From: Fructobacillus fructosus KCTC 3544
GTDB taxonomy: Bacteria > Bacillota > Bacilli > Lactobacillales > Lactobacillaceae
Direction of reading: 5' to 3'
DNA length: 64,000 nt
Assembly: GCF_001438695.1 (NCBI RefSeq)
Contig: NZ_JQBH01000002.1
Coordinates: 62,001-126,000, forward strand
The notes under the pieces are model-generated. The model was not told the origin of the DNA. It made no database searches and was given only the letters and a program-made list of their open reading frames with translations. Position numbers and translations under genes: made by a program. Shown here piece after piece: positions 7,953 through 16,888 of this stretch. Every line of letters starts with the position of its first letter. Position 1 is the stretch's first letter.

Positions 7953-9221
7953 TTAGTAATCAGCTTCTAACTCTGCTAATCGATTAGCCAATTCCATTTC
8001 CTCAGGATTTAGTCGAACCGCTTTGGCCAAGGTTTCTCGCTCAGCCTGAACCTGACCACTTTCATGGTACCAATCGGCTAAATCATGCAAAAAGTCAACA
8101 TCCTCAGGGTAATCATTCTTTGCCTGCTCAAAGTAACCGGCAGCCTTTTCGTCCTCTTCCTTAGCATGGTAGGCACGCGCCAAATCCCAGTTGAATTTGG
8201 GGTCAACCAGATCTTTCTCGTTCGCTTCTTCAATTGTCTTAATGACGGCATCGTAATCGTGTTGGGCCAAGTAAAAGTCGGCAAGTGCCGCAATACTGGT
8301 CAAATCCAAGTCGTCTAACGCCAGTGCTTTTTGGTAAGAAGACTCGGCCAATTGATCATCACCTGTTTGAAAAGCTAAGTTACCAGTTAAACGGTACAAG
8401 ATTGGGTTCGTTTGATCGTAGGACAAGCCAGCTTGATAGGTCTGTAAAGCAGCCTTTTGTTCCCCTGACTTTTCCTGTGCTTGACCAAGCAATGGATATA
8501 CGGACGTGTAATGCGGATCCTGTTCGAGGATTTCCTCATACAACTTAATGGCCTGATCAATGTCACCCTTCTCTTGATAAAGGAAAGCCAATTGAAACTT
8601 TGTATCGGTTGTTAAATCAATCGGTTTAATTTGTTCCAAATAGGCAATCGCATGGTCGACATTGCCCACGGCGGCGTAGGCGGTTCCAATCCGTGCCGCC
8701 ATATCAACTTGTGCGATCCGACGTTGACCTTGTAGAAGCAGTTCACGGTAAAGCGCAATGGCTTTGTTATATTCACTCATGGCAAAATAAAATTCGGCTA
8801 GAGCAAAGGTAACGACTGGCTCATCAGGCGCAAGTTGGCGCGCTTGCTTTAAGGCAAACTCGGCGGATTCTTGTAACCCTTCTTGTTGGTACAAGTCAGC
8901 CTTAACCAACAGTGCCTGAAGATAAGCGGGTGAATCAGTCGGAATTTGCGCCAAATATTCTTGCGCCTCCTCCAACTGATCTTCTTCAATTGCAAGCTCG
9001 GCAAGAGCGGATTTCAACTGGTCCTCTTCTGGATGCTTTTCTAAAAGCTGTTGGTAGGCCCGTTTTGATTCTTCGACAAAGCCCATCGCATACAAATCTT
9101 CGGCGAGTGAAAACACCAAATCATCGGCATCCTCTTTCAAGGATTGTTCGAAGGCACGGTGGGCGCGATCAACCTGCCCAAGGTTTAAAGCACTCATCAT
9201 TTCCTCTGCATTGCTTGTCAT
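7953..9221 (-). CDS. Tetratricopeptide repeat protein
   Basis: About 422 aa made almost entirely of TPR-type helix pairs (repeated A...Y...G...A...Y patterns such as FALAEFYFAMSEYNKAIALY and FLYQEKGDIDQAIKLYEE). No signal peptide or membrane segment, so it is probably cytoplasmic. Firmicutes carry a TPR protein (YpiA type) in a similar context; the molecular partner is not known. Start at ATG 9221 follows AGAGGAAAG; the longer frame upstream adds 19 unsupported residues. Likely first gene of the operon running through cca to rnhB. Confidence 0.9.
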   Translation of the reverse strand: MTSNAEEMMSALNLGQVDRAHRAFEQSLKEDADDLVFSLAEDLYAMGFVEESKRAYQQLLEKHPEEDQLKSALAELAIEEDQLEEAQEYLAQIPTDSPAYLQALLVKADLYQQEGLQESAEFALKQARQLAPDEPVVTFALAEFYFAMSEYNKAIALYRELLLQGQRRIAQVDMAARIGTAYAAVGNVDHAIAYLEQIKPIDLTTDTKFQLAFLYQEKGDIDQAIKLYEEILEQDPHYTSVYPLLGQAQEKSGEQKAALQTYQAGLSYDQTNPILYRLTGNLAFQTGDDQLAESSYQKALALDDLDLTSIAALADFYLAQHDYDAVIKTIEEANEKDLVDPKFNWDLARAYHAKEEDEKAAGYFEQAKNDYPEDVDFLHDLADWYHESGQVQAERETLAKAVRLNPEEMELANRLAELEADY

Positions 9222-9418
9222 GTGCGCTTTCCTCTTTTCATTTTTAAACAAAAGTCTACAACCATTATAGCCTGTCAATCGTTAAGTATAAAGCATGGAT
9301 TGCCACAATCCTTCCACCTAGACAAGGGACCAATTACCAAATAGACCAATTCATGTTAAACTATAAATGAACGTGCTGTGGCTTTTGTCAGCACCAAGCA
9401 TTATTGAAAGGAGATGCC

Positions 9419-10033
9419 ATGTACTCACTAACCAAAAAGCGTTGGCAAGCAATCAACGATCGCGATAGCGATTATGATGGCCGATTTATCTACGGTGTCA
9501 TGACCGACCACCGGGTATGTTGCCCATCTTGTCAACGTGAAAAAGACTGTTCACCTGAAGATATTCGTATTTTTAAAACAAGTGATGAGGCGCTCTTTGA
9601 GGGATTCATCCCCTGTCCGGATTGTCATCCTTTCGGGGATTTGTCCGAAAAGGCCGAATTGGTCAATCAGGTGAAAGTTTACTTAGCCCATCATTACCAA
9701 GATCGAATCACCCTTGAATCATTGGCTGAAGCGTTTCAGGTTTCGACCGGCGTTCTTCACCGTGCCTTTATGACCCTTACTGATGAGAGCCCCCAAGCGT
9801 ACCTTGTCCGTCTTAGGATGTACCACGCTAAGAAAATGCTACGTGATGGAAACGAAGCCGTCGCACTCATTGGCCTAAAAGTGGGCATTCCGAACCTCTC
9901 CTACTTTAACACCGTGTTCAAGCAACAGGTTGGGCAAACGGCGGTTCAATATCGAAAAAAAATAACTAAGCAAAAAGCGACTCACCTGTTCGGTGAGTCG
10001 TTTTTTAGTCATCATTTGCCAGTGACCAGTTAG
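9419..10033 (+). CDS. Ada-like regulator: Zn-binding domain plus AraC-type HTH
   Basis: Transcription regulator resembling AdaA/the N-terminal half of Ada, which senses methyl phosphotriesters by methylation of a zinc-bound cysteine. Seen: 204 aa; Ada Zn ligands C34, C38, C66, C69 (CCPSC...CPDC), then an AraC-family HTH at about 85-182 (LESLAEAFQVSTGVLHRAF, GIPNLSYFNTVFKQ). No methyltransferase domain. Start ATG 9419 follows AAAGGAG. Oddity: the frame reads through a strong terminator hairpin (9978-10006) and overlaps the opposing kinase gene. An A8 tract just before it gives an immediate stop in either other frame, so the true end may be near 9963-9968. Confidence 0.82.
   Translation: MYSLTKKRWQAINDRDSDYDGRFIYGVMTDHRVCCPSCQREKDCSPEDIRIFKTSDEALFEGFIPCPDCHPFGDLSEKAELVNQVKVYLAHHYQDRITLESLAEAFQVSTGVLHRAFMTLTDESPQAYLVRLRMYHAKKMLRDGNEAVALIGLKVGIPNLSYFNTVFKQQVGQTAVQYRKKITKQKATHLFGESFFSHHLPVTS
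9978..10006. terminator. Bidirectional terminator inside the Ada-like/kinase overlap
   Basis: Stem CGACTCACC / GGTGAGTCG with a short loop, T6 on the plus side and a T5 run on the minus side. It serves the two convergent genes but lies before the annotated stop of the plus-strand frame. Confidence 0.9.
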
Positions 10034-10814
10034 GAAAGACATTGCCCTCCTCACGGTCTGAAGAAATCGTGTAACCATGTAGAATCGATTGTCTTGCAAA
10101 GTCAATCGACGTTTTCGCAGCATCTTTCAGTTCTTCATTTTGGGCCAGTCGAGCCGTTAACATGGCAGCCAGTGTGCAACCCGCACCATCCCGATAGTCG
10201 GATTGAATGAGCTTGTGACGGATAACAGCGGGATGCCCTTCTTCATCAACTAATAAGTCAACGAATTGGTCAGCCAAGACCTCGTCGCCAGCCTTAAACA
10301 AAATGGCACAGCGCGCAGACAAACTTAACTGCTTCGTAAAATTCAAAGCCGCTCCCTTAGACTTCGGAATTTCATCTTCTCCTAGAAGAGACATGGCCTC
10401 TCGCAAATTGGGAGTTGCGACCGTTGCTAACGGAAATAGCTGCTCAATATAGGCCTTGATGATGGAACGTTCCAAAGTCAAATTGCCCTCTTTAAAGAAA
10501 AGAACGGGATCAACAACCACTGGACCAATGTAATCTTTTAAGAAGCGAACAACCGAATGGATTTGTTCCAGCGAACAGAGTAAGCCGACTTTGATGGCAT
10601 CAAAGTGATCCACTTGTCCGACCGAAGCCAATTGGGCATCAAAAGTTGACTGATCCACCGGCTTAATCCGAACGCCATCTTTTTCAATAATCGCTAAGGA
10701 TGAAATAACGGAGAAGCCAGCCACGCCTTGCGTCGCAAAAGTCGCTAAATCAGCTTGGAGCCCACCCCCTGAAAGGGAATCAGACCCTGCAATTGTCAAG
10801 ACTTTTTTGACCAT
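10005..10814 (-). CDS. ThiD/PdxK-type hydroxymethylpyrimidine or pyridoxine kinase
   Basis: PfkB/ribokinase-superfamily kinase for hydroxymethylpyrimidine (phosphate) or pyridoxine. Seen: 269 aa; N-terminal LTIAGSDSLSGGGLQADLATF is the ThiD signature, VVVDPVLF is mid-domain, and DGAGCTLAAM is the anion-hole block (more usually GTGC). No thiamine genes are nearby, so a salvage role in B6 or thiamine metabolism cannot be decided. Start at 10814 preferred (AAGG 5 nt upstream); the in-frame ATG 12 nt upstream abuts GGAGG with no spacing. Confidence 0.85.
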   Translation of the reverse strand: MVKKVLTIAGSDSLSGGGLQADLATFATQGVAGFSVISSLAIIEKDGVRIKPVDQSTFDAQLASVGQVDHFDAIKVGLLCSLEQIHSVVRFLKDYIGPVVVDPVLFFKEGNLTLERSIIKAYIEQLFPLATVATPNLREAMSLLGEDEIPKSKGAALNFTKQLSLSARCAILFKAGDEVLADQFVDLLVDEEGHPAVIRHKLIQSDYRDGAGCTLAAMLTARLAQNEELKDAAKTSIDFARQSILHGYTISSDREEGNVFPNWSLANDD

Positions 10815-10834
10815 ACTTACCTTCATCCTCCGAT

Positions 10835-10857
10835 AAAAAACGAGCTAAAGGGCCCGA
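10835..10857 (-). terminator. Probable terminator after topA
   Basis: Short stem CGGGC/GCTCG (one G-T pair) followed by T6, about 35 nt after the topA stop and before the kinase start. Confidence 0.55.
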
Positions 10858-10889
10858 AACTGTTGATTCATTACCGCCAACCAGCAACA

Positions 10890-12980
10890 TTATTGCTTGC
10901 TGGTTTCTTTCTTAGACGGCTTGTCACCGTTTTTCTGAACATCGCTATCTGCCTTCGGCTTTTCCCATGAGACAAAGTCACAGTCAGGGTAACGGGAACA
11001 ACCATAGAACTTTCGACCACGTTTGGTCTTGCGTTCAACGACCTGACCCTTATGGCACTTCGGGCATTCAATGCCAATTTCTTGGACAATGGCTTTGGTA
11101 TTCCGGCAGTCAGGGAAACGGGAACAGGCGTAGAACTTGCCATACCGTCCCATCTTAACGACCATCGGTGCGCCGCAGACTTCACAATCCATTCCAGCCA
11201 GTTCATCATGCATGGTGATTTTTTCAAGCGTTTTCTCGGCCGATTCGACTTCCTTTGAAAACGGCTTGTAGAACTCATCGACAACCGGTACCCATTTTTT
11301 ATCGCCCACTTCAATCTCGTCAAGTGAGTGTTCAACTTGGGCAGTAAACTTGGTATCCGTAATGTCTGGGAACTTATCATCCACAATGTTTTGAACGATT
11401 TCACCCAGTTCCGTGGGAACAAATTTACGGGCATCAACTCGAACATAGTTCCTTCGCTGAATCGTATCAAGCGTTGGCGCATAAGTTGATGGACGACCAA
11501 CCCCGTTTTCTTCTAAGGCTTTAATCAAAGCCGCTTCCGAATAACGAGCTGGTGGCATCGTAAAGTGTTGCTCCGGATCCGTCTTCGCCAAATCAACAAC
11601 GTCCCCTTCTGCCAAATCTGGCAGTAAGTTATCCTTTTCCTTAGCAGCAGGATACGCTTTGGTAAAACCAGGGAACTTCGTCTTTGATCCATTGGCGTGG
11701 AAAAGCACCCCGTTTTGCTCAACCGTGACGGCCATTGTATCAAGAATTTCAGGTGTCATCAAGGAGGCAACAAAACGAGACCAAATCAAGGAATAGAGCT
11801 TGAATTGATCAGGGGTCAGCTTGTCCTTAATCGATGATGGTGTCTTGGTCACATCCGTTGGTCGAATGGCTTCGTGGGCATCCTGGGCCCCTTCCTGTGG
11901 GGTTCCCGCAACGGGCTTATGGCTTGAATACGCCTCACCCCATTCATCATGAATGTACTGCGCTGCTGCGTTTTTTGCCACGGCAGACAGACGGGTCGAA
12001 TCAGTACGCATATAGGTAATCAGTCCAACCTGGCCCAAACCACGACCGAGGTTAATTCCTTCATACAGTTGCTGCGCCGTCATCATGGTTTTCCGTGTTC
12101 GAAACTTCAGCTGCGTGTTAGCCGCTTGTTGCATCGTTGAGGTTGTGAACGGTGGTTGTGGTGAACGCTTTCGTTCCTTAGCCTTAACGGCCGAAATCGT
12201 AAAGGGCTTTTCTTGATCAAGCTGTTTCATCACGTCCTGAACGGCTGCATTGTCGGGCAAGGGTTGTTTCTTGCCAGCAAAGCCGTAAAAGTTGGCTTTG
12301 AACTTGGAACGGCCCTTCTTAAATTCGGAATCCAAGGTCCAATACTCTTCCGGTCGGAAGGCCTGAATTTCTTTCTCACGAGCAATAATCAAGCCCAAAG
12401 CAACTGATTGAACGCGTCCTGCAGAAAGGCCTCGCTTCAGCGTCTTCCATAGCACGGGTGAAATGGAATACCCAACCAGTCGGTCAATAATTCGACGTGC
12501 CTGCTGCGCATCCACGAGGTCTTGGTTAATGGTCCGTGGTTCCTTAAAGGCGTTTTTAACGGTGTCTTTTGTAATTTCATTAAAAACAACCCGGTTGGCC
12601 TGTTCAGGATCCAAGCCAAGGATGTACTGCAAGTGCCAAGCAATGGCTTCCCCTTCACGATCCGGATCGGATGCGAGGTAAACTTGCTTTGCATTCTTGG
12701 CAGCCTTCTTTAGGTCCTTAATGACCGGACCCTTTCCCCGAATATTAATGTACTTTGGTTGGTAGTTATCTAGAACGTCAACGCCTAAAGTTGACTTTGG
12801 TAAATCACGGACGTGACCGATTGAAGCAACCACTTGATAAGTCGACCCAAGGTACTTTTCAATGGTTTTTGCCTTCGAAGGTGACTCAACAATCACCAGT
12901 TTTTTATTCTTAGCAGTCCTTGTTTTTTTGGCTGCTGTTTTCTTACGAGTCGTCGTCTTGCTCGTTTTCTTTTCTGCCAC
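10890..12980 (-). CDS. topA: DNA topoisomerase I
   Basis: Type IA topoisomerase that relaxes negative supercoils. Seen: 696 aa; Lys-rich N-terminus, TOPRIM domain ([31 protein letters not shown]), active-site Tyr323 in ITYMRTDST, and two C-terminal C4 zinc ribbons (CEVCGAP...CSRFPDC and CPKCHKG...CSRYPDC). Start is GTG at 12980 after GTGAGGA. A TGC-TATAAT extended -10 lies just upstream (about 13014-13023). In many Firmicutes topA directly follows dprA; here codBA lies between them. Confidence 0.97.
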   Translation of the reverse strand: MAEKKTSKTTTRKKTAAKKTRTAKNKKLVIVESPSKAKTIEKYLGSTYQVVASIGHVRDLPKSTLGVDVLDNYQPKYINIRGKGPVIKDLKKAAKNAKQVYLASDPDREGEAIAWHLQYILGLDPEQANRVVFNEITKDTVKNAFKEPRTINQDLVDAQQARRIIDRLVGYSISPVLWKTLKRGLSAGRVQSVALGLIIAREKEIQAFRPEEYWTLDSEFKKGRSKFKANFYGFAGKKQPLPDNAAVQDVMKQLDQEKPFTISAVKAKERKRSPQPPFTTSTMQQAANTQLKFRTRKTMMTAQQLYEGINLGRGLGQVGLITYMRTDSTRLSAVAKNAAAQYIHDEWGEAYSSHKPVAGTPQEGAQDAHEAIRPTDVTKTPSSIKDKLTPDQFKLYSLIWSRFVASLMTPEILDTMAVTVEQNGVLFHANGSKTKFPGFTKAYPAAKEKDNLLPDLAEGDVVDLAKTDPEQHFTMPPARYSEAALIKALEENGVGRPSTYAPTLDTIQRRNYVRVDARKFVPTELGEIVQNIVDDKFPDITDTKFTAQVEHSLDEIEVGDKKWVPVVDEFYKPFSKEVESAEKTLEKITMHDELAGMDCEVCGAPMVVKMGRYGKFYACSRFPDCRNTKAIVQEIGIECPKCHKGQVVERKTKRGRKFYGCSRYPDCDFVSWEKPKADSDVQKNGDKPSKKETSKQ

Positions 12981-13161
12981 GACAGATCCTCACAGTTCTT
13001 CAAATTATCTGCATTATAGCATAGAAAGCGCAGAAACAAAGGCTCTTTCATCAGAATATTATAAAATAAAGGAGCAAAACTTGCCAATTAAGCTCAGCAT
13101 TTTGCCCCTTTCCTTTTAATTGATGACGAAGGTGCTCAAGGAACACCTCGTCCATTTTTAT

Positions 13162-14394
13162 TTAATAATTAATTCGTTGAACCATCGGTTGCTTTTCGAC
13201 AAGGCACCGACCCTTTCGAAATGAATACAACATCGTTCGTCGTTCGTTCAAAACATCGTAAAAGTTTTCGGCGTCGTAGACCAAGAAGCTGGCCTCCTTA
13301 CCGACTGCGAGTCCATAGCCTTCCGCTCGATGCAAAGTCTTAGCCCCGTTGATTCCAATCAATTGGTAGGAAGAAAGAATTTGTTGACAGCCCATTAAAC
13401 CGCTGGCCAAAATACCAACGTACAAGCTATCCAGTAAATTACCATCCCCCATTGGATACCAGGGGTCCTTAACATCATCTTCTCCAAACGAAACATTAAT
13501 GTGGTTTTCGAGCAACTCCTTCACCCGCGTTAAGCCCCGGCGCTTTGGATACGTATCAAAACGGCCACCCAAGTGCAGGTTAACTAGTGGATTGGCCACC
13601 ATATTAATTTCTGAAAGTCGTAATAGGCGCATCAATTTATAGGCGTAAGCATCGTTAACAGAACCCAGCGAAACGGTATGGCTTGCGGTCACCTTATCCT
13701 TCAACCCACTTTCAAGAGCTAGAGTTGCCAAAACTTCTAAGTGCCTTGAGTTCGGATCATCAATTTCGTCACAGTGAACATCCACCAGTAAGTTGTTCTT
13801 CTCCGCTAAGTCAACAAGGTAGGCCAACGAATCGTTACCGTATTGCTGATTAAATTCGTAATGCGGGATGCCGCCAATACCGTCGACACCAAGTGCAACG
13901 GCTTTTTCCATCAATTCTTTGCCGTTTGGAAAGGACAAAATGCCTTCTTGTGGAAAGGCAATTAACTGTAAATCAATGAAGGGCGCCACTTCTTCTCGAA
14001 CTTCGATTAGTGCACGCAGAGCGGTTAGCGATGGATCCGTCACGTCCACGTGACTCCGGACATATTGAATGCCGTGACTAGCCATTTTTTTGAGTGTCTC
14101 GGTCGCTCGTGTTTTCACGTCATCTCGATTTAGACTTTTCTTCCGTTCCGACCAAATCCGGATGCCATCAAAGAGCGTTCCGGTTTCATTCCACTCCGGC
14201 TGCCCAGCTGTTAACGTCGAATCAAGATGAACGTGTGAGTCAACAAAGGGTGGAATCACTAACTTTCCTTTTAAATCAATGACTTGATCGGCACCTGCAG
14301 ACAACGTTGGCGCCATCTCGATAATCCGACCATCTTTAATCCGAAAGTCGGTCGTTGTCTTGGCATTTTCAATCCGTGCGTTCTTAATAATCAT
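13162..14394 (-). CDS. codA: Cytosine deaminase
   Basis: Amidohydrolase converting cytosine to uracil for pyrimidine salvage. Seen: 410 aa; metal and catalytic motifs in order DSHVHLD (HxH), VDVHCDEIDD, ASHTVSLGS and GEDDVKDPWYPMGDGN, the arrangement of E. coli CodA. Its start overlaps the end of codB by 4 nt, so the permease and enzyme are co-translated. Downstream before topA there is an inverted repeat but no clear minus-strand T-tract. Confidence 0.95.
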   Translation of the reverse strand: MIIKNARIENAKTTTDFRIKDGRIIEMAPTLSAGADQVIDLKGKLVIPPFVDSHVHLDSTLTAGQPEWNETGTLFDGIRIWSERKKSLNRDDVKTRATETLKKMASHGIQYVRSHVDVTDPSLTALRALIEVREEVAPFIDLQLIAFPQEGILSFPNGKELMEKAVALGVDGIGGIPHYEFNQQYGNDSLAYLVDLAEKNNLLVDVHCDEIDDPNSRHLEVLATLALESGLKDKVTASHTVSLGSVNDAYAYKLMRLLRLSEINMVANPLVNLHLGGRFDTYPKRRGLTRVKELLENHINVSFGEDDVKDPWYPMGDGNLLDSLYVGILASGLMGCQQILSSYQLIGINGAKTLHRAEGYGLAVGKEASFLVYDAENFYDVLNERRTMLYSFRKGRCLVEKQPMVQRINY

Positions 14395-15755
14395 TGCTTT
14401 GCCTTTCGCTTACTTTGATATTGGAGCAGGCCATAGTACAGTAAGGCCACAATGGCCATAACAATAAAGGTGGCACCCGTTGTTTCCTTCAAAAAGGCAA
14501 CGTTTGACAAAATGAGGTACAGAAGAACGCCGAAGGCAAAGAGAATAATAACCGGGTAATTGAAGCCACCCTTGTACCAGAAGGCGCCCCGCTCTTGTTC
14601 GAAGTTCGGCTGAACGTACGTTTCTTTGTCACAAAAATAGTCCACCACCATGATTGCAATAATTGGTCCAAGCAACATCCCAATGTAGTCCAAAAACGCG
14701 GTAAAGACGGCGAGAAAATCCCCATTAATTAGTGGAATAAAAGTCAGCAACGTCGCAATGACCGTCGCAATTAGCAATGATGAACGGAGTGACAACCGAC
14801 TAAAGAGGTTGTTCAGAGCCGATCCAGAAGCTTGCAGGTTCACGGCGTTTGACGTCATGCTCGTCAACACAATCACCACCATGGCCACTGTTCCCAACCC
14901 TAGTTCATTGGCAACGGTGCTGGGATCAGAATTATCAGGGTTATAAATTCCGGATGTGAGTGCAATACTAATTGCCGTACTCATGCCCATGGCTGCAAAG
15001 GAAACAACCCCCACAAGCGCTCCCCAAAAAGCAGAAACTGTGGAAACGCTTTTCGTCTTTGCAAACCTGGAAAAGTCCGCTGCCGACGTAACCCATGCTA
15101 AGTTAAATGCCGCCAAAATATCAAGCGCCGCTCCAAATGGCATCCGGTCCTTAACCGGTACCGTCCAGTTAAGTAATTCATGGAAGGACACATGCCGGAA
15201 GACAACGATTCCTTCCCATAGGACAAAGAAAATTACCAGAATGATGCCGACACGTTCGATAATGCGGACGGACTTTTGACCAGAAATAATACTCAAGATG
15301 TGCAAAACACTCATAATCAAAATTCCGACAATTAATCCCTTGTTACCGCCACTTTGACCAAAAAGTGGCCAACCAAAGAAACTGTGGAAAATAAAGGATA
15401 ACGAGGTGGCAGCAATAAACGTGTTCACCGCCGTCCAGCCCATGAACATGATGAAGTTAATGACCGAAGGAATCACACTGCCACGAATACCGAAACTAGC
15501 TCGACTCAAGGTTGTCGTAGACAATCCGGTTTCATAACCCATCAATGAAACTAAGCTCAAAAATAAGTATGAAATTACGGAGGCAATCAGCATTGCCCAG
15601 AAACCACCGACTAAGCCACAAGCCGCAATAATTCCCCCAATATACCAAGTACCGTTATTTGCGTTAGCCCCAAACCAGGTCGCAAACATATCCCAACGAC
15701 CTAAGTTTCGTTGACCTTTTCCAACAGGATTTACCTGAAACCGCTTTTCTGCCAT
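14391..15755 (-). CDS. codB: Cytosine permease
   Basis: NCS1-family cytosine:proton symporter of the cytoplasmic membrane. Seen: 454 aa with about 12 hydrophobic segments; N-terminal RWDMFATWFGANANNGTWYIGG is typical of NCS1 transporters. ATG 15755 was chosen because AAAGGAG lies 5 nt upstream; an in-frame ATG eight codons earlier has no such site. Forms an operon with codA and is preceded by a structured leader with an intrinsic terminator (15778-15810), suggesting control by attenuation. Confidence 0.95.
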   Translation of the reverse strand: MAEKRFQVNPVGKGQRNLGRWDMFATWFGANANNGTWYIGGIIAACGLVGGFWAMLIASVISYLFLSLVSLMGYETGLSTTTLSRASFGIRGSVIPSVINFIMFMGWTAVNTFIAATSLSFIFHSFFGWPLFGQSGGNKGLIVGILIMSVLHILSIISGQKSVRIIERVGIILVIFFVLWEGIVVFRHVSFHELLNWTVPVKDRMPFGAALDILAAFNLAWVTSAADFSRFAKTKSVSTVSAFWGALVGVVSFAAMGMSTAISIALTSGIYNPDNSDPSTVANELGLGTVAMVVIVLTSMTSNAVNLQASGSALNNLFSRLSLRSSLLIATVIATLLTFIPLINGDFLAVFTAFLDYIGMLLGPIIAIMVVDYFCDKETYVQPNFEQERGAFWYKGGFNYPVIILFAFGVLLYLILSNVAFLKETTGATFIVMAIVALLYYGLLQYQSKRKAKQ

Positions 15756-15777
15756 TTTAACTCCTTTCTTCTCCATC

Positions 15778-15810
15778 AAAAAAACACCCCAAACAATAAT
15801 TGCTCAGTGT
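15778..15810 (-). terminator. Leader terminator (attenuator) ahead of codBA
   Basis: 13-bp imperfect stem from ACACACTGAGCAA to TTGTTTGGGGTGT (one mismatch, three G-T pairs), loop TTA, followed by T6-T7 only about 12 nt before the codB ribosome binding site. Being inside the codBA leader, it must be overcome for expression. Confidence 0.65.
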
Positions 15811-15856
15811 GTCATCAAAAAGCAGGGAATAAGCCCCTATTCATCCAATTTATGAC

Positions 15857-15887
15857 AACTTTTGATTTCTCTGAACCAATTAAAGTT
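15857..15887 (-). promoter_or_regulatory. PyrR-binding-loop-like hairpin in the codBA leader
   Basis: Minus-strand hairpin with a 6-bp upper stem TTGGTT/AATCAA, hexaloop CAGAGA, a 3-nt bulge on the 5' side and a 5-bp lower stem AACTT/AAGTT. The known PyrR site is a hairpin with hexaloop CNGNGA and a bulge; the loop matches, while the closing pairs differ but are compensated. It lies about 45 nt before the leader terminator. The assignment is an inference. Confidence 0.42.
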
Positions 15888-15938
15888 TAATCAAGGATAA
15901 CATAATTAATGTTACAAATAGAAAAAAATTTATTCAGG

Positions 15939-16814
15939 TTAGAAACCTGAAAGATTAGCGAGAATATCACTGCTTGATTGAACAACGGTTGCCCCGGCTT
16001 GAATCAGTTCATGACAACCACTGGATTCATCAGAAAAGATTGACCCTGGAACCGCGAGCACGTTCCGGTTATTTTGCAACGCACTATTGGCCGTAATTAA
16101 CGAACCAGAATGATGCTTTGCTTCCACCACCATGGTTGCAGAGGCCAAACCAGCAATAATTCGATTTCGTTCTGGAAAATGTCCCCTATGGGAGGGCACG
16201 TCATCAGGGTATTCAGACAAAAGGAGTCCCTGTAGCGCGACCTCCTCTTGTAGCTGACGGTTTCGAACCGGATAGGCATGGTTTAGGCCACTACCAATAA
16301 CAGCAACCGGAACCCCTCGGTTTGAAAAAGTCACCTGATGGGCCATCACGTCGATTCCCCTTGCCAAGCCTGAAACGATGGCAACGCCGTGCTCAATCAC
16401 TCCAGGAAGTAGTCGGCGCAGGCAGGAAAAGCCGTAAGGCGTTGCCGTTCTAGTACCAACAACGGCAAGCGCTGGAAGACGCAAAGCGCGCAGGTCCCCG
16501 CGATAAAACAAAATCAATGGTGGCTGAAAGATTTGCCGTAATTGTTCGGGGTAGGCATCATCAAAATAAGTAACATAGGAGAACACCCCCCGCTGCTCCT
16601 CGACACGTCGAAGGGCCGCCCGGTAGGCGCCTGCAATTCGAGCAAAAATCTGACTCGTCGGATCAAGACCAACGATGACGGCTAAAGTCATTTCAGACCA
16701 TGGATAACCAGTTGGTGCCCGTTTTTCTTCAATTCCCTTAATGATTTGTGCCTTACGAGCCAAAGCTAAGCCTGTGGTGAGCTGTATTGCCAATAAAAAA
16801 TCTCTTTCTTCCAT
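15939..16814 (-). CDS. dprA: DNA processing protein DprA
   Basis: Binds incoming single-stranded DNA and loads RecA during transformation. Seen: 291 aa; Rossmann-like core with GTRTATPYG, SGLARGIDVMAHQ, GSGLNHAYP and FPERNRIIAGLA, the standard DprA/Smf blocks. Start 16814 follows AAGGAGG at 5 nt. Other competence genes are not in this window. In many Firmicutes it is followed directly by topA; here codBA intervenes. Confidence 0.95.
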   Translation of the reverse strand: MEERDFLLAIQLTTGLALARKAQIIKGIEEKRAPTGYPWSEMTLAVIVGLDPTSQIFARIAGAYRAALRRVEEQRGVFSYVTYFDDAYPEQLRQIFQPPLILFYRGDLRALRLPALAVVGTRTATPYGFSCLRRLLPGVIEHGVAIVSGLARGIDVMAHQVTFSNRGVPVAVIGSGLNHAYPVRNRQLQEEVALQGLLLSEYPDDVPSHRGHFPERNRIIAGLASATMVVEAKHHSGSLITANSALQNNRNVLAVPGSIFSDESSGCHELIQAGATVVQSSSDILANLSGF

Positions 16815-16863
16815 ACCGCCCTCCTTCATAAAGTATCACGAAGGACAACGATAAAAATCAAAC

Positions 16864-16888
16864 AAAAAAGGATAGAAAATTCTATCCC
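16864..16888 (-). terminator. Terminator overlapping the ABC-F stop codon
   Basis: Stem GGATAGAA/TTCTATCC followed by T6 on the minus strand; the stop codon of the upstream Uup-type gene is part of the stem. Confidence 0.85.

Noticed and set aside
13123-13151. Inverted repeat GACGA(A)GGTG/CACCTCGTC as a codA terminator
   Set aside because: The T-run follows on the plus strand only, where no gene ends; on the codA strand no T-tract follows.
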